From: Chlorella sorokiniana | Lineage: Eukaryota; Chlorophyta; Trebouxiophyceae; Chlorellales; Chlorellaceae | NCBI GenBank assembly: GCA_025917655.1 | Contig: CP084609.1 | Location: forward strand, 806,001-870,000 | Direction of reading: 5' to 3' | Length of the DNA stretch: 64,000 bases | Part shown: positions 30,104 to 41,165 of the stretch, piece by piece | Numbering within the stretch: the stretch's first letter is position 1 | How the letters are laid out: each line of letters opens with the position of its first letter | The notes under the pieces: generated by a model | Databases searched by the model: none | What the model saw: only the letters and a program-made list of their open reading frames with translations | Told to the model about the DNA's origin: nothing | Position numbers and translations under genes: made by a program

Positions 30104-32052
30104 TTACACGTGGGTGGTATCAAGCTGTGCAAGCTGCAAAAATAGTGTATATGGGCTGCAGAAGGCGGGCTCATGTGCCCGAGGCGGGGGGCGCTTGGCC
30201 TTGCCAATCTCCGCCAGCTCCACCGGCTTGAGCATCTCCGCCAGCCTCTCTGCCTTCTTCCTGTCCCCCGTCTTGTAGGCCAGCTCCATCTGGGAGCGCA
30301 GCATCTGCTGCTCCCGCATGTCCTTGGCCTTGTCCGTGGTGCGCAGCTCCTCGTAGGCCTGAAGGGGAAAGGGGGGGGCCGAGGGAGAGGATTCATGAAC
30401 AGAAGTAGCGAGCAAGCAGCGTCAGCGCCCCATGAACCGGCATCCTGCGCAGGAAGCAGGCAGCCCCGCTCGGTTGCCTCGCCCCCTTGAGCACCTGCCT
30501 CCTCCCCCGCTGCACACCTGTTTCATGCGCTCCGCCTGCACGCGCGCTCAGCCGCCAGCTCCCGTTTGCGCTCCGCCTCGTCGTCAAACACCATGCGCTC
30601 CGCCTGCTGGCAGCCAGCCATTGGCAGGGAGCCAGTTGCTGAGCAGGTCTGTCAACCTCTCACACAGACCACGCATCAAAACACCTCTGCATGCAGCCCC
30701 CTGCGGCCCCTGACCGCCGCGACCGTGCGGCCCAGCCGTGGCCGCCCGGCAGAGCGCACCCCGTCGTCGCGCGCGGAGGCACCCTTGCGCGCCGCCTTGG
30801 CCGCCTGCTGCTTCTCGTACACCTCCAGGTCGTAGTACTTCTTGTGGGGCAGCGAGGCGGTGTTGTACTCCTCCATGAAGTCCTTGAACATCTCCTTCTC
30901 CTCGCTGCGCGGCATCGCCTCAATGTCGATGTTCTTGACCTGCGCGCCGGCAAAGGGAAAGCGAGCGGGGCGGGCTGGACATGGACACGCGCCGGACGGG
31001 GCATCTACAGAGAGCGAGCAGGCGCGGGAGAGCGCTGCACAGGCGGCGGCTGAGGGGCCGGCGCGGCCCGCCCACCTCCATGGCCCACAGCTGGAACTCG
31101 GGCCGCTTGCTGTACATGTCGGTCTCGCGGATGATGCCGTACCGCCCGTACTCGCTGCCCACCACGCCCTGCATCACGCGGCGGGGCGCAGCGGTGGCGC
31201 ACGGCGCAGCAAGCCGGGGCTGGCACAAGCGCTCGTGCATGAGAACTTCAGCAACGGGCGTGGCAAGCGTGGGCCGGCAGCAGCGCTGGTGGGCCCGCTA
31301 CGGACGCACAACTGCCGCCGCACCTTGGGCTGCTTGGCCTTGGCCTTGTCCTGCTGCGCCGCTCCTTCCTGTCCTTCTTGCTCCGCTTCTCCTTCTTCCG
31401 CTTCTTGTCCTTGCTGCCCCGCTTCTCCTTCCTCTCCTTCTTGCTGCGCTTGGACGAGCGCTCACGGCTGCGGCTGCGCTTCCGCTTGCTGCTCTTCCGC
31501 CGACTGCGCTCGTCGCCGCTGCTGCTGCCGCTGCCGCTGCTGCCGTCTGAGCCGCTGCCAGACTCCGAGTCGGAGCCTGAGCCGCTGCCGCTGTCGGTGC
31601 CGCTGGCGTCCGACTTGCCCCGCCGCCGCTTCTCCAGCTTGCCGCTCTGCAGCGCCATCTGGTGCCGCCGCCGCTCCTTGTGCAGCTTGGACAGCTCGTC
31701 CACCTTGGCCACCTGAATGTGTGCGGGAGGGGGCAGCATAGCAAGTTGGACACCAGATTCAAGAACGAATTTTGCTGCAGTAGGAGCCCGAGGGCCCAAG
31801 CCACGCCACATCCATCCAGCTGCAACAGGGTCGTGACAGCGAAGGAAGGGAGATACAGCCGTGCACAAGCTGCACACAGGCGGGGTTCACCTGGAAGCGG
31901 CGCAGCATGGTCAGCGCGCGCTCCTCGTCCCAGTTGCACTCCTGCAGGGCAACCGCGCGCACGGTGGGCCCCAGCGCGGGCAGCAGCAGGTGCAGGCGCT
32001 CCATGGCCCGCGCCTCCTTCTCCTTCTGCTGCTTCTCCATGTGCTTGGCCAC
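30104..32052 (-). CDS. CUE-like, RS/Lys-rich probable nuclear protein
   Basis: At least six exons. The first supported exon (from about 32052) reads VAKHMEKQQKEKEARAMERL, then LLPALGPTVRAVALQECNWD and EERALTMLRRFQ. That part has the helical layout of a CUE/UBA ubiquitin-binding fold. Exon 2 (31712-31325) is a Ser/Asp/Glu run followed by RSRRKSSKRKRSRSRERSSK-type sequence, characteristic of nuclear RNA-processing factors. Exon 3 reads EYGRYGIIRETDMYSKRPEF. Exon 4 reads EEKEMFKDFMEEYNTASLPH and KKYYDLEVYEKQQ, which I recall from a conserved plant family of unclear function. The end reads LRSQMELAYKTGDRKKAERL and AEMLKPVELAEIGKAKRPPP. The stop at 30104 overlaps a TGTAA signal (30104-30108). The start codon is not settled; an ATG near 32297 may begin an upstream exon. 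Confidence 0.65.
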
Positions 32053-32622
32053 CTGCACTCAACCGCACGCTGGCATGCTATCATCGCACAGCGAGCGCCG
32101 GAGAAACAAGCATGCTCAGCGCACACGCTGCTCAGGCTGCTGCAGTGAGTTGGAAACGCTGGGCCGCTGCCGCCACGGCCGCCCACCCCACCACGCAGGC
32201 AGCAGGCACTTGCCATGGACAGGCCTCTATTGTCCGGCACATTGGGCCCTCCTCTAGTGAATAGCTGCTCGGAAGAGGGCGCTTCGGTCCCCATCACGCC
32301 GGTGGGGCCCGTAGGGCTGCTACACTGTATACAGAATGTGCTGATCGGTGTCGCAACACGTGTGTTGCAACAATCGGCGAAGCGGAGCCGTCAGGAGCAG
32401 GGTTGAAGTCCAGTGAGGCACTTGGAGAGAACAATTGCTGGTGCACCGTGCTGTAAACGTGCAGGACTACCTGGGATGCAGAGCCCGAGTGAGGTGGCGT
32501 CCTATACAGGAGCTCTGTCGAAGTTCCACGTCAGGACACATGGGCTGGAAGCTTGCTGCACCTATGTGCAATGTTTGAAACTTTCACCATTATCACAGCA
32601 AGGTTATATCAAGTCAAGCGCA
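32053..32622. promoter_or_regulatory. Head-to-head promoter region
   Basis: The RS-rich gene (-) and SURF2 (+) diverge from this stretch, which is less GC-rich than the coding DNA. Part of it may hold an upstream exon of the RS-rich gene (- strand frame MMGTEAPSSEQLFTRGG near 32297). Otherwise no gene is supported. Confidence 0.4.
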
Positions 32623-33892
32623 ATGGGTGTGCCCCCGAAGTCCAGCAGATTTTAGACAAGATGCGGCTCGTTTCAGCGTCACAGCAGAGGGAAAAGTGAA
32701 GTGTGAGCTCAATGGACATACATTTCCAGCTCGTGCGGACGCCCTGAATGCGTTCATCAAGTGAGCCGCCGACGCAGTGCATGGACGCCAGCGGCAGCGG
32801 ACCAGCAGGCGCAACCTGCGGTGTGGTTGTGCGTGATTGCTGTGCTGTTTGCCTTCAGTACAGTGACTTGTGTGGGCTTCGCGGTCATGGTGCATGCGCC
32901 CTCCAGCTGCCATACACGCTGTTGACCAGCCGTCAATCCCCTGCACGCAGCGGCAAGAAGTACGCCAAGCTGGTGAAGCAGGCTGAGCTGGATGCGGGGC
33001 TGTCCAGGTACGAGCCCTTCATCGTGCGCTCCAAGAACCTGCCGGGCATGCTGTTCTGCGCGCTCACCGGCGAGCTGCTCAACGCGCGGCTGGAGGAGGT
33101 GAAGGCGCACCTCAAGGGAAGGAAGTTTGGGCGGGCAAAAGGTGAGCGACGCCAGAGGGCCGCGGTTGTTGGGGGGTCTGCTCTCCCCCAGCTGACTGGT
33201 GCAAGGAGGGACAGGGCCGCGTGCTGAGAAGCGGTACGTGCCGCTGCGGCTTGCGGGCCTCACCCTCTGCGCTGCTGCTGCCGCCCGCCAGAGCGCTTTG
33301 AAGCGGACGAGCAGGAGCTGCTGGAGGAGCCGGAGATGCCGGGCAGCGACATGGTGAGCGGGGGGCAGAGTGGCGGGCGGTGGGGTGCCTCCTGGCTGGC
33401 GTGGATGCTGACTGCACCGGCCTCGGGGGCAGCACGGTGGCCGGCCGCATCCGGGGTGGCCCCACGGGCCCGTTCCGAGCGCCTGGTCAACCATGATTAC
33501 TGCAGGAGGATGACGGGGCTGAGGGCGGCGAGGAGCCAGGATTTTGGGTGCCCGAGGAGGTGCTGCAGGAACATGAGATGGGAGATGCAGAGGCAGAGGA
33601 AGCAGACGGGCAGGGGGATGTAATGGAGGAAGCAGCAGGAGAGGAGGCGGTTGGTGGTCCTCCAGCAGCCCAAGCAGCAGCAGGCAAGGCCAAGACCAGC
33701 AAACAGCGGCAGGCGGCAAACAAGCCCAAGGCAGCAGGAAATAGCAGCAGCAAGGCGAGACAGAAGCAGCGGCAGGGCAACAGCGACGAGGGCAAGCAGC
33801 AGAATCAGGTTGAGGCAGCAGGCAACGGCCACAGCAGCAGCGGGAAGGCCAAGCCTCCCAAAGCGAAGAAAGCGCGCGTAATCTCACGATGA
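32623..33892 (+). CDS. SURF2: Surfeit locus protein 2 homologue
   Basis: SURF2 is a small conserved eukaryotic protein linked to the nucleolus and to free 5S ribonucleoprotein in animals. The ATG at 32623 opens MGVP. With one base fewer in the following C run it continues RSPADFRQDAARFSVTAEGK, then CELNGHTFPARADALNAFIK to a donor at about 32760. Exon 2 (from about 32950) reads GKKYAKLVKQAEL, YEPFIVRSKNLPGMLFCALT and ARLEEVKAHLKGRKFGRAK. These match the family's two Cys/His-bearing blocks (C-L-G-H ... Y-x-PF/HI ... LFC-LT ... H-KG-K). A Glu-rich segment (FWVPEEVLQEHEMGDAEAEE) and a Lys/Gln-rich tail follow, ending KAKKARVISR. Both tails suit a nucleolar protein. The length is comparable with the animal protein (about 250 residues). 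Confidence 0.85.
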
Positions 33893-34263
33893 AAGGTGCT
33901 CGTTACTTTCAACAGAACCGCTGTATGAGCTGTGCACCACCCAACTTCGCTGCCACATGTTGAGACCAGCCCAGTCACGCCTGCTTGCACAGTGCGCACT
34001 CCTGCTGCCCTGGAACAGCACAATGCCATACGCCACTCAGCAGAGACTGTCAGGGCGGTGTGAAGACTTCTCAACTCAATGGTGTTACACAGGGCAGGCG
34101 GTCACCCAGGGCGAGAGAGGCACGTCCATGAGCCTGTGGCCATGCCGGCTGAGCGCCGCACTGCGACTGCGTGAGAGCCGGCTCATCGCAGGCGGTCAGG
34201 CGCCACGCGTGGCGGCGCCTGCAGCCGCCGCTCCTCGGCTGCTGCTGCTGCTGCTGCGCCGCG
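33893..34263. terminator. Convergent 3' region with TGTAA signal
   Basis: SURF2 (+) and RPS26 (-) end toward each other here. TTACA at 34085-34089 (TGTAA on the - strand) is the likely polyadenylation signal of the RPS26 transcript, about 175 bases past its stop. No separate signal for SURF2 was found. Confidence 0.45.
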
Positions 34264-35585
34264 TCACTTGCGCTCCGGGCGGTTGCCGAAGGGGCGCTTG
34301 GGCGGCTCGCGGTTGCGGCGGTCCTTGACCGAGCGCACGCGCACAATCTTGGAGTGGATGGCAGCCGACACGCAGTAGTAGACCTTGCGGTAGATCTTGG
34401 GCAGCGCGTAGCCTGGAAGAAAGGGGAGGGAGGGGCAGGCAGCATGGTCTGTGCTTCGCCGCAGCTGAACCAGCGCCGCCAGTGGGGGCGGCAGCAATGG
34501 AAACCCCAAAGCTGTGGAGGGTTGTGCAGGGCTGGCCCAAGGCGCCCACTTTCAAAGGTGGGGCACTGTGTATTAGGACGAGGTGGGCGTTGCAGGCTGC
34601 TGCGGGCTGTGGCCCAAGGCACCGCGCATGGACAGCTGGGCAGTGGCTGTTCACGGGCTTGGTGCTGCAGGCCCAGCCGCAGCTTGGCGAGCTGACACTG
34701 CTGCATGACACACTGTTGCTGAGCCAAAATGCATCATGCCGCTGCCCAGCCCTGCAGCCAGCTTTGTCCGTCGCGGGCCACCACCAAGTCATGGCACCAG
34801 CACCAGCCCTGGCCAGCCCGCCGTTCCAAGCTCGCGCTGGGCTGCCCCGCTGCCAGCCCGTTGCCCCATCCACGCCTTGTGCAGCATGCTGTGCGACCTC
34901 CTGCGCCAAGCGCTGGCGGCAGCAGGCCGACGAAAAGGCTGGTGCGGCCCAGCGGGCTCACCGTCAATGGCGCAGGCCTCCTGCAGATCGCGGATGGCCG
35001 AGGCGTCCACCATGTTGCGCACGATGAAGCGCTTGATGGCCTTGTCCTTGGGCACCATGGCCGCGGAGGACTCGCAGCGCACGCGCTTGACGTGGCCTGC
35101 GGGCGGGGGCGGCAGCGCAGAGGTCAGCACGCGACGGCGGCATCACGGACGTTGCGCGCAGGGGCGCGCTCCCCGCCGAGACCCCCGCTCCGTCAGCTGC
35201 TCACCGCGGCCGTGCTTGTTGCGGCCTCCGTTCCTCCGCTTCTTCTGCAGGCAGGAGATGGGTTGCGAACCCACGCCCAAGTCAGCGGCGGCAAGGCAGG
35301 CGGAGGGCTGCAACGTCCTGGAGGGCTGGGCAACTTGCAGGCCAGCGACGGCCGGTCTGCGCGCTGCTTGCACCAATAGTGACCAGCTGAAGCCCCGCAA
35401 GAGCCTCGCTGACGCGCTGTGGGCCATGCTCATCATGTTGCATGGCCGGCGAAGCTATCCAGCTCCTGCCTTGCAGCTTTCCAGGACATGGACGCCTTAT
35501 TGCCACCAAAAGAGGGCCAGCAAGCTGCGCGCTGACTGCTGCCCAGCATGCTGATTCCCGCCCTGGGCCTTGCGCTCACCGTCAT
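34264..35585 (-). CDS. RPS26: 40S ribosomal protein S26 (eS26)
   Basis: eS26 is a component of the small ribosomal subunit near the mRNA exit channel. Exon 1 contributes only two codons (ATG ACG, 35585-35580) before gtgagc. Exon 2 (near 35252) adds [14 protein letters not shown], giving MTKKRRNGG, the family's N-terminus. Exon 3 reads [20 protein letters not shown], then [20 protein letters not shown] and CAID. Exon 4 reads [20 protein letters not shown] and [20 protein letters not shown], ending NRPERK at 34264. Length and order fit the family. Canonical S26 carries Cys pairs in RCTNCARC and YYCVSCAIH. Here the first Cys of each pair remains while the partner is Ser or Ala, so the zinc site is not complete. 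Confidence 0.93.
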
Positions 35586-35828
35586 GGTTGCAGACCCCTA
35601 GAAACGGCTATTCCAGAGGTCCAGCCGCAAAGAGGATTTGGCTGGCGCACGACAGGCTCTTCAAGGGGGCACGCACTGGTTTGTGCCAGGGGCGCCCTTG
35701 AGCGGGACTTTCAATAGCCGGTGTTCAAGCTCGTGATTGCATTGGATCATCTCTTCGAGCGTGTCTCGTTGATTTCAGAGCGCCGCAGCGCCGTCCGATA
35801 GAGCCAATTCTGAACCGTTCATTGTGAC
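35586..35828. promoter_or_regulatory. Bidirectional promoter, RPS26 / FAD monooxygenase
   Basis: Only 243 bases separate the start codons of RPS26 (-) and the FAD monooxygenase gene (+). Both 5' untranslated regions and both promoters must fit here. The region is less GC-rich than its flanks. No TATA box is obvious. Confidence 0.5.
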
Positions 35829-38100
35829 ATGGACCAGGCAACAATACTGCGGCCTCGACCTCTCAGGGGATCTCCATCCCCTTGGATCCCATCCCGCCCG
35901 GGCCGCCAGCCTGCCAGCAGATTGGAGCGGCGGCGGCAAGCGCCGGCGCCGCCCGCGGCAGCAGCTCGAGGAGCACGACTTTGCTGCGCTGCAGCGCCAG
36001 CGCCGGCAGCAGCAGGGGCGGCAGCGGGCGGGCTGTACATTGGTGTGGATGTGGCCAGCCTGGCGCAGCGGGACCTGCGCGGCACCGTGGCGGTGGTGGG
36101 GGCGGGCCCCGCGGGCCTGGCGGCGGCGGCGGCGCTGCACCAGGCCGGCCTTCCTGTGGTGGTTCTGGAGCGGGGGCCCTCCTTGAGCCCCGGCGGCAGC
36201 GCGCTGGGCCTGTGGACCAACGCCTGGCGCGCCCTGGACGCGCTGGGGGCGGGGGACGCGCTGCGGCGGCAGCACCCCCAAGTGCACGAGTGAGGAGCGG
36301 CGGCCAGCCGGTCGGGCGGGTGCCACACCTTGTTCGCCGCGTTCTGCCAGCCCCCGTGGGCAGCACATACCTGCACCCGGCACGCCTCACCCACAACAGC
36401 CCCGCCCCGTCGCAGCATCGAGCTGGTGCGGCACAGCGGGCGGCGGCTGCGCCGTTTTGGCCTCGGCGAGTGCGACGGCGGCCCCCACGAATTCCGGGCG
36501 TGCGCCGCGCCAGCCTGCTGGTGAGCTGCTCAGCCGCGTTGGGACAGGGGACGCATGGGCACGCGCCTGCTGGCAGCCGCGCCCTGAGCGGGGCCTGCCT
36601 GGCTGCACTGCCGTTACACGCTCAGGGAGTGGGCGACCGATGTCGGCTGCCTGCAGGCAGCGCTGGCGTCGCGCCTCCCGCCGGCCAGCTTGGCGTTTGG
36701 GGCACGAGTGGCGGCGGTGGAGCCGGGGCCCTGCGGCGCTGCCGTGCTGCTGGAGTCGGGCCAGCGGCTGGCGTGCCTGGCGGTGGTGGGCGCCGACGGA
36801 GCGCGCAGCGCCGTGGCGGCGGCGGCGGGCGCCCCCGCCCAACTACTGCGGGCAGAGCGCTGTGCGCGGCGTGGCGTGCTTCCCAGGCGGCCTGCGCCCC
36901 GAACTGGCTGCCGACTGCATCCGCCAGGTGTGGGGCCCCGCGGCGCGGGCGGGCACATACCCAGTGTCAGGTGGGTGGGGGCCTGGGGCTGTGTTGTGTG
37001 CGGCTGCCCGAGGGCATGCCTGGCTGTCCGCAGCCGCCCGCTGCAGCTGCTTGGCTGGATGCTCGCGCCTCGGTTGTGTCTTGCTAAAGCCTTGCCTCGC
37101 TCTTCCGCTGCCCAGACACCGAGCTCTACTGGTTTGTGTGCTTCAACGCCGACGCCGACGCCGCCACGCCCGCCGCCCCCGAGGCCTGGCGGCAGGAGGC
37201 GGCGGCGGCAGTGCGCGGTTGGGCCTGGGGCCTGCCAGACATCGTAGCAGCCACGCCAGCAGAGAGCCTCAGCCGCAGCCGGCTGGTGGACAGGTGGGTG
37301 GGGGTGCTGGGGGAGGTGGAGGGCGTGGGGCCACCCGGCCGCTTGGGGCTCATGTAGGGGCACGCGCTGGCCAGCATGGCAGTCCCAGCGCGCACAGCAT
37401 ACCTTGCAAGGGCTTGCAGCCAGCTGCTCCGCTCTGCAACAGCAGCAGAGCGGCTGCACGTTGAGGCGTGCGCGGGCTGCCTCCCGCGTGGCCGGCGCAG
37501 GTGGGACCTGCCCCCGCTGGGCGGCGGCGGCGGCGGCTGCCTCACGCTGGCGGGCGACGCGCTGCACCCCATGACCCCCAACCTGGGCCAGGCGGCTGCA
37601 CCGCGCTGGAGGATGCGGTCGTGCTGGCCCGCTGCCTGCAGCAGCAGCGGCTGCCGCACCTGGCGGCAGGCGTCACGACCAGCGGCGGGGGCAGGCGGCT
37701 GAAGCAGCGGCGGCAGAGGCGGTACGGTCAGCGCTGCGGGAGTACGAGCGGCAGCGCGCGGCGCGGTGCCTGCCGCTGACTGTGCGCAGCCACGTGATGG
37801 GCGCTCTGCTGCAGGTGGGCTGGCGGCCCAGCGGGTACCCCAGTTTGGCAAGGAGCCCTTGTCGCACGTGGGCTGGGAGGACCGCTTGCCGCTTGCGCCT
37901 GGCCGGCGCTGGCCGACTTGCTTACAGCCCCCCTCCCCCTCTCACATACACACACGCACCGCAACGTTGCACCTGCAGGCGCCCCTGCCGCCGGTGGCCC
38001 TGGCGCGGGACGTGTATGTGCAGCACGCTTTCTCCCCGCCCACTTCCTGGACCACGCCGCCTTCGACTGCGGCCGGCTGGAGCATGCACCCCAGGAGTAG
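35829..38100 (+). CDS. FAD-dependent monooxygenase, probably plastid-targeted
   Basis: This enzyme belongs to the FAD-binding aromatic-hydroxylase/zeaxanthin-epoxidase-like group. The ATG at 35829 (MDQATILRPRPLRG) begins an Arg/Ser/Pro/Ala-rich stretch of about 75 residues that looks like a transit peptide. Then comes VAVVGAGPAGLAAAAALHQA (GxGxxG, ADP-binding, near 36090) with VVVLERG as the second strand end. Later blocks are LVRHSGRRLRRFGLGECDGG, VVGADGARSAVAAAAG (DG motif, near 36785), YWFVCFNADADA (near 37130) and GDALHPMTPNLGQ (FAD ribityl contact, near 37555), followed by CTALEDAVVLARCLQQQ in another frame. The end reads REYERQRAARCLPLT and, after an intron, FLDHAAFDCGRLEHAPQE to 38100. 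Frame slips occur near 36500, 36830 and 37600. The substrate is unknown; plant CTF2/MO1-type proteins are the nearest I can name. Confidence 0.82.
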
Positions 38101-38173
38101 GCATATCCCGAGCATGGGCTCCTGGGACCAACCAAGGCTGCCCCTCTCCAGTGCTGCACAAGATTGCTGATGC

Positions 38174-38178
38174 TGTAA
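38174..38178 (+). terminator. TGTAA polyadenylation signal
   Basis: TGTAA lies 74 bases after the stop of the FAD monooxygenase gene, at a distance normal for green-algal polyadenylation signals. Confidence 0.55.
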
Positions 38179-38645
38179 CATGCCCGCTTGCTGAGAAGGG
38201 GATGCAGGGGCGAAGCTGGGCGACCTCGAGGGACAGCGGGCGCATCGTCCTTGAGGGGGCTTGCCCTAGGGACGGACCGCCACATTTAAACATTTGCTGA
38301 CATTTTTATGTTAATGCGCAGCTCTATTGTGGCATCAAGTGCGGGCAAAGGAGAGGCCGAGCACACGACAGTGGTTGGCGTCGCCTCTTACCCTATCGAG
38401 GGCAGCAGATGGCCTATCGAAGACGCTTGTGTTCGATTCAGTTTTCCTCGGTCAAATGTACTAGCATACATGGTTATGTGGCACCCATGTGCCGCCAGTG
38501 TAAGACAGGCTGACCAGAGAGCCTCTTCTGTCGGTCAAGGACACGACTCATACGATCCACTCATGGACATTGTGCCTTATTCTCGAATTGATTGATCGGA
38601 GGGTTCTTGGGCAGTTTACCCGGAAAACTGTTCCTGCTGCCTGCC
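38179..38645. other. Intergenic region, no gene seen
   Basis: AT-richer sequence between the monooxygenase gene and the next + strand gene. No domain or repeat was recognised. It most likely holds the promoter of the secreted barwin-like gene. Confidence 0.35.
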
Positions 38646-40870
38646 ATGCCTGTTGGGAACATGTTGTGCGCGGCACTTGTGTGCCTCTTGGCTCTCTTGC
38701 CGACGGCATCTGAGGCAATGAAGAGGGGAAAGGGCACTGCGTACTCTGGTGAGCGGCAGCCCTGACAATGCCCTTGTGCCAGACGTGCTGCTGGCAGGTG
38801 GCGTTGGCCGCCACGGCGTTGTACCCCTCGCTTCTGTCTGCTGTCTGGTCAAAGCCACTGTGCCACATGTGGGTTCTTGCAGATGCGTACGAAAAAGACG
38901 CTACTGGGCGAAACAGGTGCCAATCTGATGCGTGGATCGTGCATGCATTGATACCTTGGTTGGCTGGCACATGCATGAGCGAGCGGCGCGCCCCCAGCAT
39001 CATGTGACCCCTGCTCCCCCTGACGTGCTTCCAGCTGCGGCTTCGGCAAGCTGCCTGACTACTTTGAGCGGTACTACTGTGCTCGACCCTCCCACGTGTT
39101 CAACCGCAACTCGGACTGCGGTGGGTGGCCTGCTGCTCTGCTTGCTCTGCTGGCGCTGCGCTGTGACCACAGCGGCGCCGCCCATCAAGACGCGCACCCA
39201 TCGCCCCATTCAAGTTGATTGCGGCGTGCCTCCTGAATCCCCCCTCCTCTGAACAGGTCGCTGCATCAAGGCGAGGGGCACCGAATCAGATGGGCGAAAG
39301 AAACGCTGGGTGAAGGTGAGCTGCTGCGTCACGTGTGACTAGCATGCTTGCCACACCCTGCTCCGCAGCCCAGCTGGCAGCCCCTGTGCGCTGCTCTGGA
39401 AGCTACTCCCTGCTGGCCCTGCCCCTTGCTGACCCACATTGACGCTGCCCCGGCCCCTGCTGACCCACATTGACGCTGCCCCGGCCCCTGCTCCCCTCCC
39501 CCACCTCACCTGCAGATGATGGTGGTGGACGAGTGCGCGGTGGGCTGCAACGGTGACGGCGACATCGACATGAGCATCCCGGGGCTGAAGGCCTCCACGG
39601 GCTTCGCCTGGGACCGCAAGAACATCGAGTGGGACTGGATCGACTGCAACGAAGACGAAAACAGTGGTAAGTGGCGGCTGGGTGGGTGGCGGCTTCCAGC
39701 GTGCTGGCGCTCGAGCGCCTGCACACCCTCCTTGCACTGTTGCAAGCCTTGCAGACCCTGAAACTGTCACCCTCCTCGTTTTCGAGTTGCAGATCAAGGT
39801 AATGAGGAGGAGGAGGAGAAGAAGAGGAAGAGGAGGGAGGCGGAGGAGGAGGAGGAAGAGGAGGAGGAGGAGAAGAGGACGAGGAGGGAGGAGGAGGAGG
39901 AGAAGGAGGAGAAGAAGAAGAAGAAGAGGGAGGAGGAGGAGGAGGAGAAGAAGGAGGAGGAGGAGAAGAAGAAGAGGAGGGAGCAGGAAAAGAAGAAGAA
40001 GAAGAAGGAGGAGGAGGAGAAGAAGAAGAACGAAGAGGAAGAGGAAGAGGAAGAGAAGAAGAAAGGTGAGGACAGCTGTGTTGATTGAGGCTATCAGCTT
40101 GTTTATGCTCATAGGCTTTCCTAAAGAAACTGCCGGCTGCCTGTCCTGCCTCTGACACTGGAATAATGCCCCGGTGTTCCTGATGCAGGCAAGGAGCAGG
40201 AGGATGAGCGAAAGGATGAGGAGAAGGATGATAACCAGGACACTGAGAAGGAGGAGGATACTAAAGACGGTGAGCCTGGCAGCGGCAGGCACGTCATTTG
40301 CACCAGTCTGAGCTCTGCACATCCATCAACAACATCAACAACATCAATATGGGTGTGTGCTGCACATGATGCAGAGGACACGAGCAGTGCACCCCTGGCC
40401 CGCACTGTGTCGGGCTCATCCCTCGTCCCGAGGGCGCGGCACCCAGCCCCACCCAGGCACCCACCCCTGACGAGGCGCCTGCGCCCGCTGCAGAAGCAGC
40501 CCCCGCCACAGCACCAGCTCCAGCTGCATGACCAGCCGCTCAGCGTCGACGGAGGACCCTTGCTGCTTGCACGCTCTTGTCGGACCCGCGTGCGCGCGCA
40601 AGTGCACCCGTTGTCAACCAACCTTGACTACCTTGGCTACATTGGCCCAATAAATCCCAAAGTGCACTTTCTTGCCCCAACCACACCCATCCACACTGCA
40701 CGTTATTATGGCTGCCTTCATTGCTGCCGCTCCAAACCCTGCTTATCCTTCCCCGCACTCGGAAAACTTTGCAACCTGCATCACTGCTGCATCGCGCCTG
40801 TACTGACCCTTCTATCCATTGAATTTGACCCCATTCATCCAACCCCTTTCCGTTTCATGCACCCGACTTG
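38646..40870 (+). CDS. Secreted double-psi beta-barrel (barwin/expansin-like) protein with Glu/Lys tail
   Basis: The ATG at 38646 opens MPVGNMLCAALVCLLALLPT, a clear signal peptide ending near ASEA. Exons then join in phase: GKGTAYS, DAYEKDATGRN (38883), CGFGKLPDYFERYYCA (near 39037), RCIKARGTE (near 39257) and VVDECAVGCNGDGDIDMS (39520). STGFAWDRKNIEWDWIDC closes the domain. The Cys spacing, CGFG, VVDEC and final C of the domain are those of a double-psi beta-barrel as in barwin, RlpA and expansin, so a cell-wall or extracellular role is likely. The next exon (from 39793) is almost pure Glu, Lys and Arg for about 90 residues, followed by KEQEDERKDEEKDD-type sequence. The C-terminus is unclear: one frame ends in Pro/Ala-rich sequence near 40531, another runs to 40870. 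Confidence 0.72.
39428..39489 (+). repeat. Tandem 31-bp intronic duplication
   Basis: The block ctgacccacattgacgctgc plus cccggcccctg is present twice in a row in the intron just before the VVDECAVGC exon. It carries no visible function. Confidence 0.65.
39795..40065 (+). repeat. Long purine tract (GAG/GAA/AAG)
   Basis: About 270 bases consist almost only of A and G on the + strand, with very few pyrimidines. The tract codes for the Glu/Lys/Arg-rich tail of the barwin-like protein. Such homopurine mirror-like tracts can form triplex (H-) DNA and are prone to length change. Confidence 0.85.
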
Positions 40871-41165
40871 AGTCCGGCTGCGCAACAAACTGTGTACTTG
40901 GTACTGATCAGCACAGCTGTCGTTTGATCTAACAACCTTACACATGGGAGGTGCTCGTGGGCAGTCGAAGTTTAGATGCTGCTGATGCCGTCAGCACTGG
41001 CTTGCTGCGGCTGTTGTGGTCCGCGCAGCCGCTGTTGGACGAGCAGCTGTCGGGTCTCTGCTCAGGCCACTCTCTCGCAGCATGCGAATGTACCTGCGCC
41101 GCAGTGTTGCAGGGCACGACACAAGTGGAACCATGCTTTGCCTTAGACGGTTGCTGGAGACTGCT
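40871..41165. other. Convergent 3' region
   Basis: The barwin-like gene (+) and the DUF971 gene (-) end toward each other. TTACA at about 40938-40942 (TGTAA on the - strand) could serve the DUF971 transcript. No gene is seen. Confidence 0.35.

Noticed and set aside
38425-38445. gttcgattc, considered as a tRNA T-loop
   Set aside because: There are no complementary T-stem, acceptor stem or anticodon arm around it.
39339-40322. - strand frame with long Leu/Phe and Ser/Pro runs, resembling a membrane protein
   Set aside because: It is only the complement of the GAG/GAA tract that codes for the Glu/Lys tail of the barwin-like gene.
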